This document shows, piece after piece, positions 48,897 to 61,381 of a stretch of 64,000 nucleotides of DNA. Source of the stretch: Trileptium ribeirensis (taxonomy: Eukaryota; Nematoda; Enoplea; Enoplida; Thoracostomopsidae); NCBI GenBank assembly GCA_030248225.1, contig JASANE010029994.1:21263-85262 (forward strand). Direction: 5' to 3'. The translations under genes and the position numbers were made by a program. The notes under the pieces are model-generated. The model was not told where the DNA came from. It saw only the letters and a list, made by a program, of their open reading frames with translations, and made no database searches. Each line of letters opens with the position of its first letter. Position 1 is the first letter of the stretch.

Positions 48897-51800
48897 TAAT
48901 CAAGTTCCCCCCCCCCCCCCCCCTTTCCCTCGTTGACCTAAAATTCCTCTAAAATTAATACTTCTGGTCTACTATCGCGCGTGTGAATCCCTAACTAAGG
49001 TTTGCTTTCGTGAACCTATTTCGGTCTTTCGCGTGTATAAGGTAGCACCAGAGCACTAGGGAGCTGCCCCAAGACCCCTTGTTATCTTGTTCGGATAAGT
49101 CCTGCCCAACTAAGAGCGTAAACTTCACAGGTTCCATAAAAGCTATCACTTCTAGAACAAGATCAGTAGTATATTATTTGTAATTCTGATTGTTCCTAGA
49201 TTGGGGTCGTTGATAGCTTAAAATTCTTTCCACTCTGTGGTAAACCTGATAGGGTTCAGCTTATTCAACCTCGGCAGGTTCCTTTATCGCTGGCGATCAA
49301 GTATAACCACTTCAGTCATTTACTGCTTTTTACACACAAGCACGATTATACAACTGTTTACAGCAATTTATTGTTACAATGGTTACTGCGAGGCGTACCG
49401 CGTTGGGTACTCGTAATTAAAACAACGTTCCGTGATACAATTTTCTGTCTCTGGTGTAACGACGACTGAATGTAAAGCCTAAACCTTTACTCTGTATGTC
49501 ATTTCGCCAGCACGAGCCTAGGAAACAAAAAAGCAGTACCTAGTGATCTTCCAATACTTAACCCCCATTTTGCGCAATAGGTCGTACCTTCAGTGTTTGT
49601 TTGATCTATCCAACGAGCCTGAAGCCGTTCGCGACCACCTCTACACTAACCTGAACCAGCTTTTCTCACTGTTAAAATAAACTACACCCGGGCCGGGCAA
49701 GGATCTACAAGGGTTATAAAAATTTGGGAAGCCAATGCCGCGCCTCTTGAGGACAGGGCGACATTGCCTGCCTTCCTTTATCCGACATGAAACGTTGTTC
49801 CAACGAGGGCCTCTATCGTGGCGGCACGGCTTGAGGGTCTACATCCTAAAATTGTTTTCATTTGTATTTGATCTTTAGCAACAGCGAACTCCTTCTGAAA
49901 TCGAACGCGAACAGTGGCTCCGTTACATGGGGCGATACGCGAGCGGTTGCCTAGTTACAAGGGAGCGGTCCAAGCTAACTTTTGAACAGCTCCATCTCTC
50001 AGTGTCCGCGGCCGACTCCACCTCTTTCTAATTTCGCACATTTCACTAGCATTCCGTGGCAGTGCTACTATTTCCAGGGTCCGCAGTCATTTGCATCACT
50101 CGACTCACAGTATAGGAATCGCAGGGCTTCTTAGCTCGTGATTCCGCGCAGAAGACCCTGTACTGTAGGTGTCAAGCGTCTCTTAAAGTCGAGACCAGCA
50201 AAATTTCAACTATTCGCGCAAATGACTCCGTCCTTCTTTCATCTGTATTCAGCCAGCTTAAGCCTACTTACTGTTCTGTTACTACTGGAGCCAATCGCGC
50301 ATCACCGCCGCACGGAGGAACTCTATAGTTCCCGTTCGATTTATGGCTAAGTAGAAATTTATACACGTCCACCCGTGGGGTCTTAAAACTATTGAAGGGG
50401 AAGAAGGCTGTCAGTGATCCTATAACGTCTTAAATTAACCCACCAGGACCTCCGAGGTCCTCCGTCTATTGGTAAAATTCACAAGGCTCGCTACCGTTGC
50501 TGCACAGCACGTGGATGCCAATTTTTAAAAGAAAATTTTGAGCATTACAATATTGTGAAATTCCTCAGCTCGAGACTCATAATTTAGGCCGCTGACCCTC
50601 ATCTTACTGAGACTACGAAACTGCGACGTTGATCGCGGTTGCCTCCAGGGTCTAGCTGCCATTCTTTCTCTTTTTGATCCTTCTCTTCGCACATAAGTAA
50701 TTCTTCCCTCCCGAGTTCACTTAGAATTACCCCCTTTTCCTGTCGTGTGTAGCCCCTATGCGCCATTTTATTTATACACTCAGTACTCACCCATCGGAAA
50801 TACGAGAAACGAAAAAAACCGCCGATGAGCGGGGAACCAGTCGAGACTATGGGTGGGAAACCATTTCAAATTTTATCGGGGGACAGCATTTACGGGCGCA
50901 CGGAGCATCCTCCGGAATCGAAAGAAGACCAGGCAAGACTCTACACCATTGTTGCTCGAAAAGAGACCCGCCCGGTATATTCAAGGAGAAAAGAAAAGAA
51001 TGCAAACATAAAACTAGCGGGAAACAGCAAAAGGCAGGCGACAACCGCCGAAAACAACGAAGCCCAATGTCTGTGAGCTTGAGACTCGACTGGTTCCGAT
51101 GCTGCATCGGACAGTCTACTTTTACACCCCTATATACTCCTTCTCCTCGCTCTGTAATCTTTCCCGCTACTTGGCTCCTCCCCAGAATTTCAAATTTAAA
51201 ACTCAAACGATCCTACACCAAAACACAGTACATATATCTGTGCGCATAAATAAGCACAAAACGTAACCAAAAAACGGCTATTAACACCAACGAGCTGCTA
51301 AAACACAACACAACGGCAACTATGCGACTCACGATTATCGTCCGAAGAACAGATAGTCAATGGTGGAGAAATAGCTTAATGCCCATATCAGGGCTGGTTT
51401 TTGCTTATCGCCAGCGGCTGATAAACAACTAAACCTCGCGTTTGCCGGCGCAAGGTTCTGAGAATGATAAAATATATCAGCGCTTTGGGCTTCAATAATA
51501 ATAAGAATGTTTATTAGTTTTTACTATATTTGGAGAACGGAGAGGAGTTGGCGGCAGGGAGCGGGATCGGGTCAAAGCCCTGGCTGGTCGCCTACTGATG
51601 AAAAAGGAAGTTGTAAAATGTATATACCATAGGAGGCCTGTTAGAGGCCGTTGTGGGTGTCGAAAGTGATAAAATTTCGTATCCTATCTGGATTCTGGGT
51701 GGACCAGTGGAGTGGGCAGCCCGGTTTTCAGTAAGATAGATAATATGAGACCCTGTCAAGGCGTAAGACTCAAAAAGTCAGGAAGCTTTAGTAAATTTGG

Positions 51801-54800
51801 TCGTCCTTTTTTAGCTTAGAAAAATGGGTGTTTAAGCGCCTAATTGAGGGTTCCTGAGCACACACGACTAAGGGATCGGTCGAGTAAGGCATGGATGTGT
51901 AATTTCGAACCCTTAGGAGCTCCTAAAGATAATTTGGTAACCCGGGTTTCTCATGATAGCAATAAGAATCTTAATTTCATGAGTTTAGATTGGCCCTAAT
52001 AAAATGATTTTCCAGTCAACTGGTATTGACTTATTACCCAATTCATATATCAAATTATACGCGCCCGCGTGCATGCCACGACGAGACTCCGAGACTGGAA
52101 TCGCTACAAGAATGCCCCAATCCCGATTTACGGGAGTTTTGTACAATACCCCTACTCGTCCTGACACGCACCATACAATACATTATAACATACAATCTAT
52201 ACATTCGCTAGCGTTCGCCCAATAGGCGTGCGCACAGGGATCTGCTATAGGGCACCGAAATCAAAAATGTGATAATTCACCAATATCCCTGGCCCTCCGA
52301 ATGCGCACCCCATTATTGCTCAACACAGCATTATTATTTTGATAATAGGCAATAGCGTTGCACATCCAGCATTGTAGGGTCGACCGGATACCTCTACGAA
52401 TATTCCAGTGTGGTGCGAAACTCACCCCGGAACCTCGGACAGGTGGAGCGTGTATACAGTACATTGTATTAACAGCACAGCCTTAATTTATATTACCAAT
52501 GTATTGTAGGCAAATTATCGTTGGGATCACGCTCCACCGGTATCTGATCGCACTGCTAGGTTTAAATTTGTTCCTCTTTTTGTGCCGTGATGTATATCGG
52601 TAAAGCTAGTATAAAATTTCGGGCTGTTTACAAAATTAAGTTAAATTTTAAATTACATAATGAATGTTGCACTATTCCGTGTACTCTATCATTACCAGTT
52701 CCCGGTGAGGTACTGCTGCAGTTATTTGCGACGTTTCGCGCCTATAATGCAGAAATAACAATAGAATGATTCCCGCAGACCGTCGTCTTCATCGAGTGGG
52801 GTTCGACTGTACAGAAACACTACCGTCACTGTACTGTGTCCTGGACACGATAAAATTATTTGAAACTGTACTATGGTGTACTGTACATCGTATAGTTGAT
52901 GATGTTAAGCAAGCTGTACGTGCACAAAATTTTCACATGGCGGACAACTTATAACATGAATGCTGCATAGACATTTCTAAAAGATAACTATGATTTTTGA
53001 AAATTTTCGCGTGTTCTGTTTTTGTTTAAAAATTTGGATCACAACAATCATTCATCAGTCAAAACCGCGTCTCTTGATCTCACACTGTCATCTTACGCGT
53101 TTTACGCAGTTGTGTACAAATCGTAATTACATAACGCACGAACATGCATACCAAATCGGGTATGTAAGGTACGATGCTGGAATTAAATGGTACGACGGAC
53201 CACATAGGCGTATGCCGTAGCATCGCACCCACTGTAAATGTTTATTTGAAGAAGACCTACATGAATAATATGAGACTTCCTGACCCAAAATAAATTAGAA
53301 TTTGAATAAATCTAACTAATGATATTTATTAAATTGCTTATGCTTAATTTTTAAAGCACTTGGCTGGTGCAGGGGCACCGCCCCTTGGGGAAACGTACCG
53401 GACTTCTCTCAAGAAATGTCAAATAGGATTACTATTCCCAAATATTTTTGCATAATATTTCGTGTTCGCTACTCAATGTTTCAAAACGTGCTCAGCTACC
53501 GGTCTTCCTGCATATGCGGCCATAAATCTGGATTTCTGCAATGGGTGCATAAACGGATCACTGCTACCTTAACAAAGAAAGTACTAAAGCTCTCTTTGAC
53601 AGTTAACGACACGTACCTTGATCCAGTACATTGATAGATCGCGGATTCGGCAACCAAGCGTGAAATTGTGGAGACGCTAACATGTACGGTTTTGTTTGTA
53701 CGCGTTGAATTTATTTTGCTTGTAGTTGTATGGCAGTTGCGTCATAAACGTTGTGTCATAGCGTACGGTTAATTACTTAGCTAGCGTAGCTTTGTTAGGT
53801 TCAGTTTTTGCTAGTGTTGTCGTGGGTCTAGTAGGCTACCAGGGGGTCCCGGGGCAAAAACCGGCAGCATTATAAAATTGTCCAACTTATGCTATACCGC
53901 TACTATTCAACCAACAATATGATAGTCAGCCAGCGGCTCAGCCTGTAAATGTTCATCAAAGCCTACGAAAACTTCAACAGAGTTGCGGAAAACATCACTG
54001 AGGGACCGAAATTAGTAGAGCTTGAGTAGTATCGACTGATATTCGCAATGTCGTTATGGGTATCGGCATTTTTGAAATATCAACAATATCGATATTTCAA
54101 GCTGTTGAAAAAATGTGAGACTGACTAGAAAATAAAGAAACAAATTTTGTTTTCCCACATAAATGCAAACATATTGGCTTTGTTATTCGAACTGGCCGCC
54201 AGTGTTTCCTCCACACAGTACATGGCCTATCCACAGCCCTCCGTAAATTGGCTGCGAACTTCGGGGGGGGGGCACGTTCGTTCTTTGGGGGAAATTTCAA
54301 ACTGCGAGGGAACAAATTTTGCTTAAAAATACTTAATATTTCCTTTTCCATATTTTCATTCGTACATGTATTTTCAAGCTATAAAACTACTATTTACCAT
54401 TAGAAATAGTGGTAGTTAATGTTTAAAAAGCATTTTGAATGCAAAAAAGACAAATTTTCACACAAAAAAAATTTGGGTTTCGTTGAACATGGGGTGTGTT
54501 AGTCGTATAATGGACGAACATGGGGGATTTGGAAAGTGTTGGTCCACCACTTCCCCCTTCCCACTATGGACCAGCTAGTAAAATATAAACGGTTTGGGTC
54601 CGACGCCCACCGTTCGTCACTAATCCTTTCCATGCTTCCTTGTAGTGGAGAGTGTGGTTTCATGTATAATTGATTCAGTTGAGTTGTAGATGACCGCTGT
54701 ATCCGACATACCGAAAAGCATAGGCCGTTTTAGATTCCCTTCATGCTATGCAAAGAAATAAATAGAGTCATGCTGCATGATGTAAACCGAATTAGTCGAC

Positions 54801-55435
54801 CACAAACCCACTGAAAAAGACGAAATTTTTATCCTGGTCTGCAGAAAATCAAACTGTCATATTCAGGGTACCGAAGCCCCAAAACAAGATATTGTTAATG
54901 CCCTGCACGTAATACGTAACCAAACAACAAGCGTAATTTTCTTCATAGCGGTTTCACCGACCCTAGGCCTATTGAAAACCTCTAAAAAGACATGACACAT
55001 TTTTATAATCTTGCTGGACTATAGATAACCGAAATCACGACATATATGCTGTGAAACACAGGTACCCGCATTGCTAGATTTGGTAGAAAAAAAACCTTAG
55101 ATGTCGTTTTTGTACGTTTTGAACCGGAAGATGAGGTCGGAGCTCTTAGTGTTACTTAACGAAAAGTTGTCATCACCTTTGCTATGGAACACAATATTTG
55201 TCGAAATCCATCCATCCGAAGATGAGTTAATGGTAACACCCGGTGTACAAACACGGATGTTAAACACCGATATACAAAAAGAAATTTCCACGGTCGTCCT
55301 TACTAGCACTGTCAATGGAAACGCTGCTCATTTCGCCTTATCCGTTCCAATACCCTCGTCTCAAAATTCATAATGCTAGTGTTTTCATCCACTAATTTAA
55401 TGTAACTGTACACTCGTCCATTGAAAAAAAAAAAA
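48897..55435. other. 6.5 kb without a recognisable gene
   Basis: A run of 18 C starts near 48907, probably close to the right end of the Polinton. The rest has only short frames without domains; one of 163 codons at 50758-51249 has mixed, purine-rich content and no known motif. I see no tRNA, no retroelement domain and no matching long terminal repeats. A G-run at ~54262, a (tandem) ~170-bp degenerate repeat at 54650-55080 and a poly-A run at ~55425 are the only distinct features. Confidence 0.5.
54650..55080. repeat. Degenerate ~155-175-bp tandem repeat, related to 33802-34250
   Basis: Phrases of the form TTG-AAA--TCT-AAAAAG, ATTTTTAT, then CTGGACTATAGATAACCGAAAT-ACG recur near 54683, 54836 and 55010 with heavy divergence. 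The closest counterparts are at 33960-34010 and 34168. This suggests one old dispersed satellite-like family on both sides of the Polinton. Confidence 0.4.
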
Positions 55436-55877
55436 TCCAACCTGCTGCTTCAACGCAGCGTCGGGGGTGGCAACGGATGGCGTCGGGTGAAGGTCTACCC
55501 GGCGTCATGCGGCTAAAGCAGGCTCTGGTACTCTTGGTTTTTAAATGAAAATACGAAATTGCCATTTTAAGACCAAAGTTAGGGCATTCCCCTTAAGCGA
55601 TGCGTTGTGCTGGTCCGGCACTTCGAAAAATAAGCAAATGGACAGTTTTAGATCAACATGGAGTAAAAAGGGGATTCCGTGTATAGTATATAAAAAGTCT
55701 GTTAAAGATTACCTTGGTAAAAGTAAATGGTTAACGTTGACTTCTATATTTTGGATTAAGAGTGTTTACCTGGCTGAAGACCTAGCCAGGCAGGATGAAA
55801 TTGTGTCAAATTTTGTCTTTATGGAAACAAATAGAGACCCCTGTGGACAAATTTGTATATTTATATTTGCTTTTCAG

Positions 55878-57142
55878 ATGGAAAATAATAATGATGATTT
55901 AAATGACCCTCATGGCGATGATGAGGAGGGCTCAGGGCAGGGCCAAAGTACCCTGGTCGAGCATTTAACAAGCTCAACAGAGAATCTTAGACTAGACTGG
56001 GCTTCGGAAGTGGAAGGGGGGGCTGCTTTTAGCGCCACCGAACCTTCCACTTCCGAAGTCACAGAGGAGGGGGCCACTGAGGGGGGGCTGCTGTAAGCGC
56101 CACTAAACCCTCAGTGGTCTCTGCTCAGAATAAACCGGCTGCTGTAAGCGCCATTGGTTCAGATGGAAAGCTAGGGGGGGCTGCGTCTCGCGCCACCATA
56201 CCTAGCTCAGAAAATACTTTTCAGTCGCTGCTCGCCAAAGCTCGCAGCAGCTCAGCAGATGCAATGGCAAAATTGCGTCAAAATCAGAAGGATGCTACTG
56301 CGCATCCAAACGTGAATCGCCCCGGCGACAGAGGTAGCCGCGCGGGAAAGAAAAAGACAGGGTCATTTATCCGAAAACAGATTGAGGTCGTGGGCTATAC
56401 AAAGCTCACAGACAAAGCCAAACCTACTGAGCGTACCCAGGAGGCAGTAGCCACACCTGGCCCCAGTGGGGTTACAGTAAGCACCGCGGAAAAAGGCGCT
56501 GTGAAGCGAAGTAGAGAGGCGACTGGTACGACACCAGATACCTTAAAGGCGCCTCCGGCTAAGAGCTACAAGGAAGTAGCTACGAAAGCTCTGGAACTAG
56601 TCATCATTTCAGATGATAACCAAGACAGAACCTTTTTAGATGAGGAGATTGATAAGATCCGAGAGGATCTTATTGAAGCAACTTTCAGTGCTACTAGTGA
56701 TGATCAGATACATTTTCGAGATTCAGGCGTGTGGAATGGTCATTTACTGGTGACCTGCGCAACTGAAGCCGCGAAAGCTTGGCTAATAAATGCCGTACAG
56801 AACGTTAGAGTGAAGGCCGAGGAACCACTTAAGGCGATTCTTCGCTCAGAATTTGAACAGTGTAGGATTTTCTTGGTTGTTCCCAATCCAAGGAACAAAG
56901 ATTACACTGTAGAAATGATTGTCAGTCGTTTGGCAAATGCCAACAGGAATATAGATTTTTCTGGCTGGTACCCGATTACCGTGTGGTCAGAAGAAAAGTG
57001 TCTGAAAATGATCTTTGCTATTCCAAAGACGTGCCGAGAGGCCCTTAAAAGAGAAGTGGGTGATCGACCACATTTTGAGTTGTCGACACTGGAGATCAAG
57101 GATGCCTCCAGTCGTCCACCTAAGAAAAACCCGCAACACTGA
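55878..57142 (+). pseudogene. ORF1 of the non-LTR element, DUF4780-like, one frameshift
   Basis: The N-terminal part (55878-56096) is acidic and rich in E, G, S and T. At a run of seven G (56081-56087) the frame is lost. With one more G the coding sequence would continue into the open frame that covers 56114-57142. The C-terminal ~180 residues (from KSYKEVATKALELVIISD on) have the pattern of DUF4780: GVWNGHLLVTCATEAAKAWL, then CRIFLVVPN, then WYPITVWSEEKC. This domain is known from ORF1-type proteins of arthropod retrotransposons. GG(A)A-VSA-like motifs repeat three or four times around the frameshift. ATG 55878 follows a CAG that could be a splice acceptor. Confidence 0.7.
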
Positions 57143-57566
57143 AATTGGAAATGGAGGTGTTAACGGAAAGCAAAATATATGAGCAGAATTATCTAAAGCA
57201 ATCAAAAATCGCCGTAAATAGCCTACATACGAGTTGTAGCTATGATAGACTAAGAAAGGCACAAAGCTCATGCTTTAGAGCTAAAAGAGGTATAAAAATT
57301 AGAAATAGAGGTGATATTATTCAAAGCAGAATTTACAGAAATAAAAATCACAGGGTGCAGGTCTGGTCCGCAGTCCCTCTAAATTGGGTCTATGGGGGTC
57401 ATGAGTATAAGTTTACATACGAAAGGATCATGCAAATAATGATAACGGTGAGTACTCACTTAGTTTGGACCAATGCGTGCACTTTTGTTTTTGTATGTAC
57501 ACGAAATAATGAAATATATAAGATTATCACAAGAGAAACAGAGGGAAACAGCACTAAAACCAGAAT
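57143..57566 (+). other. Inter-ORF spacer of the non-LTR element
   Basis: An open frame of 144 codons (57145-57579) spans the region. It holds VWSAVPLNWVYGGHEYKF, which resembles the ACVAVPRNWNYGG segment early in ORF2, so it may be a degenerate duplicate of the start of the endonuclease region. It is not counted as a gene. Confidence 0.4.
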
Positions 57567-60500
57567 ATGGGGACAGTAGCTGTAGAAGAAATCAATATAA
57601 TACAGATTAATTTACAGCATTGTAAAGCAGCTACTGCCGCTTTAGATAAATGGATCACAGGCCAGAATAATATTATAGCTATGATACAAGAGCCATATCT
57701 ATACGGCAATAAGGTAACAGGCTTTACAAACAGATCACATGAATTGATTTACAGTACTACAAATACTAGGATACGGGCGTGTGTCGCAGTACCTAGAAAT
57801 TGGAACTATGGGGGGTTAAATGAGCTAATAAATGAAGACTGCGCTGTAATCAAAGTATTGGTAAGCAACGCAGAAGGTGAAAAACAATTTATAGTTTTAG
57901 CTAGTATATATATGCCTTTTAGCATACAAGAACAACCACCAACGAGCGGAATGCAACATGTAGTAAACTACTGTCAAAACAATAGAATAAAATTAGTAAT
58001 ATCATGTGATGCAAATTCCCATCACATGGTATGGGGTAGTACGAATACAAACCAAAGGGGAGAATCCCTTCTTGAATATCTAATAGCTGAGAACCTAAAT
58101 GTGGAAAACAGAGGCAATAAGCCTACATTTATGAACAGGGCTAGAAAAGAAGTAATAGATCTAACAATAAGCAACAATCTAGCGTTGGATAATATAAAGA
58201 ATTGGCAAGTCTCAGATGAAGAATCTCTCTCAGATCACAGATACATAACCTTTGATATAAATATGAATATAATTCAAATAGAAAAACAAGAAATAAATCC
58301 CAAATGTGTTAATTACAGACTGTTTAGGAAATTATTATATGGTAAGCTACAACATATAAAGAAATGCTGTGACAAATATAAGGAAAACGTGGACACACAA
58401 GTGATTCAAATTGAAACAGCAATTACAGAAGCGGCGAAATTATCACAGGTACCAAAAGCATTAAAGGGCTCACGTACTAGTTGGTGGAATACCAACCTGA
58501 CAATGCTCAGACGCAAAGTCAGGAAAATGCTTCGCAAGGCCTACCGATTACAAAGTTTGCGAACTTGGACAAAATATTATGAGATAAGAAATACGTACAA
58601 TTATGCAATAAGGGATGCTAAAACGACATCTTGGAAGAAATTTACCCAAAAGATAAAGAATGCTCCAGAAAACGCAAGATTGCATAGATTAATGACAAGT
58701 CAGCAGAGAGTTCAAATAGGAACGTTAGTAAAACAAGACGGAAGTTACACAAAAAATGATGAAGAAACATTAGAAGTGTTATTAGACTCACATTTTCCAA
58801 AATGCATAAAAGAAGATATACAACCAGCTCATGGTAGATTAATGCGATGCAGTAAAGATTTCAGTGACTTCATAGACTCGTTAGTGTCATCCGAAATTGT
58901 AAAATGGTCTTTTGACACTTTTATGCCTTTCAAAACCAGTGGACCTGATGGAATATCACCGAAATACCTTCAAGAAGGTAAAAACTTACTGACTCCATTA
59001 TACCAGGATCTCTACAGAATTAGTCTTAAATCAGGATATATACCAACTCCATGGAGAAAATGCAATGTTATATTCATTCCGAAACCGGGTAAGACAAATT
59101 ATGCAGAAGTCAAAGCATTCAGACCAATATGCTTAAGTTCCTTCGCATTAAAGGGATTAGAACGAATAATCGACAGATACGTAAGAGATGAAGTTCTGAA
59201 AAGACAACCCTTAAATGAAAACCAACACGCATATCAACCAGGAAAGTCGACAATCAGCACATTACACAGATTGATTAAATTTATAGAATTTTTCAATAAT
59301 AAGAAACACCTAGCACTAGGAGTCTTCCTAGATATAGGAGGTGCTTTTGACAATATAAGCTTCCAAGCTACTAAAGATGCATTAAAACGCTTCAATGTCA
59401 ATACATGTATGGCAAAGTGGATAAGTCAATTATTGGAAAACAGAACAATTCTAGCCCGTTTGAGGACAACAGAAGTACAAATAAAAGCAACTAGAGGTTG
59501 TCCACAGGGGGGCATATTGTCACCACTGATATGGACTATGGTTGTAGACAACTTAATTGAACAGCTTCAAGGAAAAGGCTTCTTTTGTCAAGTTTACGCA
59601 GATGACGTGGCGATAATATGCACTGGATTACAAGAAGTCACAGTGGGAAAAAGAGCAAACAAAGCAATGGAAGTAGTATCTAAATGGTGTACTGCAAATG
59701 GAATGAATGTTAACGCGGAAAAAACTAAAATGATCCTTTTTCATAGAAGACACATGATGCCAGATCTCCCGGAGATCAGAATATCCGGACAAGTAATACA
59801 GCTCGTACAAAGCATAAAACACTTAGGAGTTCAAATTGACTATAAACTAAACTGGCAAAATCATATAGAATGGACATGCAATAGAGCTATCAAACATTTT
59901 ATGTGTTTCAGAACTATGATAGGAAAAACATGGGGATTAAGGGCAAATACGATCTTATGGCTATATAAAGTTGTTATTCAACCAAAATTGTTATATGGTT
60001 GCGTAATATGGTGGCATAGAGCAATGATTAACAAATCATTAAAACTGCTCAACAGTGTACAACGAATAATACTTGTCAGTGCATCTAGCGCTATGAAGTC
60101 AACTCCAACAGCGGCACTGGAGGTAATACATAATATACCACCACTAGATATAGTAATTTTCAAAGAAGCACTATTAAACTATGTAAGACTGAAGAGCTAC
60201 GGCTTATGGGTAGATGAACCAAAAGAATCAATAGATATAACTAAGGTTGCCAAAGAAAGAATACCAATGATAAATATGCCTATTGACTTGATTGTTAAAC
60301 AATTTAACAATAAAATTAACTGGCTCACTATAACAGGTAATAACAGAAACACTCACAAAGATGTAGATATAGCATGTTACACAGATGGATCTAAACAAGA
60401 CATGATATCTACAATGAATAAAGGCACAGGCGCAGGCTTTTACATTGAAAACGAAGCCCACAGACACATATCTCTAGGTAGACTGGCTACAGTCTTTCAA

Positions 60501-61220
60501 GCAGAAGTGAATGCAATAGATGAAGCAACGAATTACCTTAGGGGTAGAGGAGTCAAACGAAAGAAAATAGTGTTTTACTCAGATAGTCAATCAGCACTAA
60601 AAGCAATTAGCAATCACTGGATAAATTCAAAAGTGGTACAAGCCTGCATTGGAAATCTAAAACGACTTGCTGAAAATAATGAAGTAATCTTGCAATGGAT
60701 TAAAGGCCACAGTGGGAATTATGGAAACGATATGGCAGACGAACTAGCTCGTACAGGAGCACAGACTGCTTTAATAGGTGTAGAACCAGCTTTACCAGTC
60801 TCATATGGACATCTGAAATACAAAATAGATAACTGGTGCAATGAAGAATTCAAAAACAGATGGGATAGTTGTTTAACATGCAAAAACACAAAGATATTTT
60901 TGCCTCAGGTAAACAAAAAGCTAACAAGATACCTAAGCATATCAAATAAAGAAAGAACCAGGTTATTAATACAAATCTTGACAGGACATTGCTTGTTAAA
61001 CAAGCACCTATTCAGAATAGGTTTGTCAGACACAGATGTATGTCCAGTCTGCAAATTGGAAACAGAGACAGTGGAACACTACTTGCTTAGATGTACCAAT
61101 TACAATACACAGAGGGCGATAATATATGGAAAGGCAACAATGGATACAGTAGTACCAGATTACAAAAAAATTATAAGGTTTATAAAAGACACAAAAAGAT
61201 TTGAACAACTCGATGGATAA
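57567..61220 (+). CDS. ORF2: endonuclease, reverse transcriptase, RNase H, zinc finger (1217 aa)
   Basis: The APE-type endonuclease is at residues 1-230 (INLQHCKAATAAL, MIQEPYLYG at ~38, SDHRYITFD at ~222). RT spans about 440-720 with WRKCNVIFIPKPGK, FRPICLSS, NENQHAYQPGKST, GVFLDIGGAFDNI, RGCPQGGILSPLIW and the active site YADDVAI (~677). RNase H starts at YTDGSKQD (~936) with FQAEVNAIDEA, FYSDSQSALKAI and KGHSGNYGNDMADELA. A CPVCKLETETVEHYLLRC finger is at ~1155. No stop or frameshift is present. The RT and RNase H motifs fit the I/R1/LOA group. The enzyme primes reverse transcription at a nicked target. Confidence 0.94.
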   Translation: MGTVAVEEINIIQINLQHCKAATAALDKWITGQNNIIAMIQEPYLYGNKVTGFTNRSHELIYSTTNTRIRACVAVPRNWNYGGLNELINEDCAVIKVLVSNAEGEKQFIVLASIYMPFSIQEQPPTSGMQHVVNYCQNNRIKLVISCDANSHHMVWGSTNTNQRGESLLEYLIAENLNVENRGNKPTFMNRARKEVIDLTISNNLALDNIKNWQVSDEESLSDHRYITFDINMNIIQIEKQEINPKCVNYRLFRKLLYGKLQHIKKCCDKYKENVDTQVIQIETAITEAAKLSQVPKALKGSRTSWWNTNLTMLRRKVRKMLRKAYRLQSLRTWTKYYEIRNTYNYAIRDAKTTSWKKFTQKIKNAPENARLHRLMTSQQRVQIGTLVKQDGSYTKNDEETLEVLLDSHFPKCIKEDIQPAHGRLMRCSKDFSDFIDSLVSSEIVKWSFDTFMPFKTSGPDGISPKYLQEGKNLLTPLYQDLYRISLKSGYIPTPWRKCNVIFIPKPGKTNYAEVKAFRPICLSSFALKGLERIIDRYVRDEVLKRQPLNENQHAYQPGKSTISTLHRLIKFIEFFNNKKHLALGVFLDIGGAFDNISFQATKDALKRFNVNTCMAKWISQLLENRTILARLRTTEVQIKATRGCPQGGILSPLIWTMVVDNLIEQLQGKGFFCQVYADDVAIICTGLQEVTVGKRANKAMEVVSKWCTANGMNVNAEKTKMILFHRRHMMPDLPEIRISGQVIQLVQSIKHLGVQIDYKLNWQNHIEWTCNRAIKHFMCFRTMIGKTWGLRANTILWLYKVVIQPKLLYGCVIWWHRAMINKSLKLLNSVQRIILVSASSAMKSTPTAALEVIHNIPPLDIVIFKEALLNYVRLKSYGLWVDEPKESIDITKVAKERIPMINMPIDLIVKQFNNKINWLTITGNNRNTHKDVDIACYTDGSKQDMISTMNKGTGAGFYIENEAHRHISLGRLATVFQAEVNAIDEATNYLRGRGVKRKKIVFYSDSQSALKAISNHWINSKVVQACIGNLKRLAENNEVILQWIKGHSGNYGNDMADELARTGAQTALIGVEPALPVSYGHLKYKIDNWCNEEFKNRWDSCLTCKNTKIFLPQVNKKLTRYLSISNKERTRLLIQILTGHCLLNKHLFRIGLSDTDVCPVCKLETETVEHYLLRCTNYNTQRAIIYGKATMDTVVPDYKKIIRFIKDTKRFEQLDG

Positions 61221-61381
61221 GTATAGTTAAATATTATATGTCAGCAAAAATACAGATAAGTATTAAAATGAAAATACAAGAAATTTAAAATTGGAAGGGG
61301 GCAGTGTAAAAGACCACTATAAGAGTCTACACACCTTTGTCTTTGCCCTCTTACTATTGCTTATTATCTATCTATCTATCT
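61221..61381 (+). other. 3' UTR and (TATC)n tail of the non-LTR element
   Basis: This is non-coding. It ends in four repeats of TATC at 61366-61381, the probable 3' end of the element. Confidence 0.6.

Larger units (their letters stand above)
55436..61381 (+). mobile_element. Non-LTR retrotransposon (I/R1/LOA-like group)
   Basis: It has two ORFs. ORF1 (55878-57142, one frameshift) encodes a DUF4780-like protein. ORF2 (57567-61220, intact) encodes apurinic-type endonuclease, RT, RNase H and a CCHC finger. The 5' UTR is GC-rich (55440-55530) and the 3' UTR ends in a short (TATC)n tract at 61366-61381, a usual tail for this group. No poly(A) tail is present. The 5' boundary is set after a poly-A run near 55425 and is approximate. 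Confidence 0.82.

Noticed and set aside
50758..51249. 163-codon open frame as a gene
   Set aside because: No domain, mixed low-complexity content, no promoter or homologous context, and the antisense strand has a long overlapping open frame.
55097..55373. Opposed open frames of 72 and 90 codons left of the non-LTR element
   Set aside because: Short, without motifs, and on both strands of the same DNA, next to a degenerate repeat.
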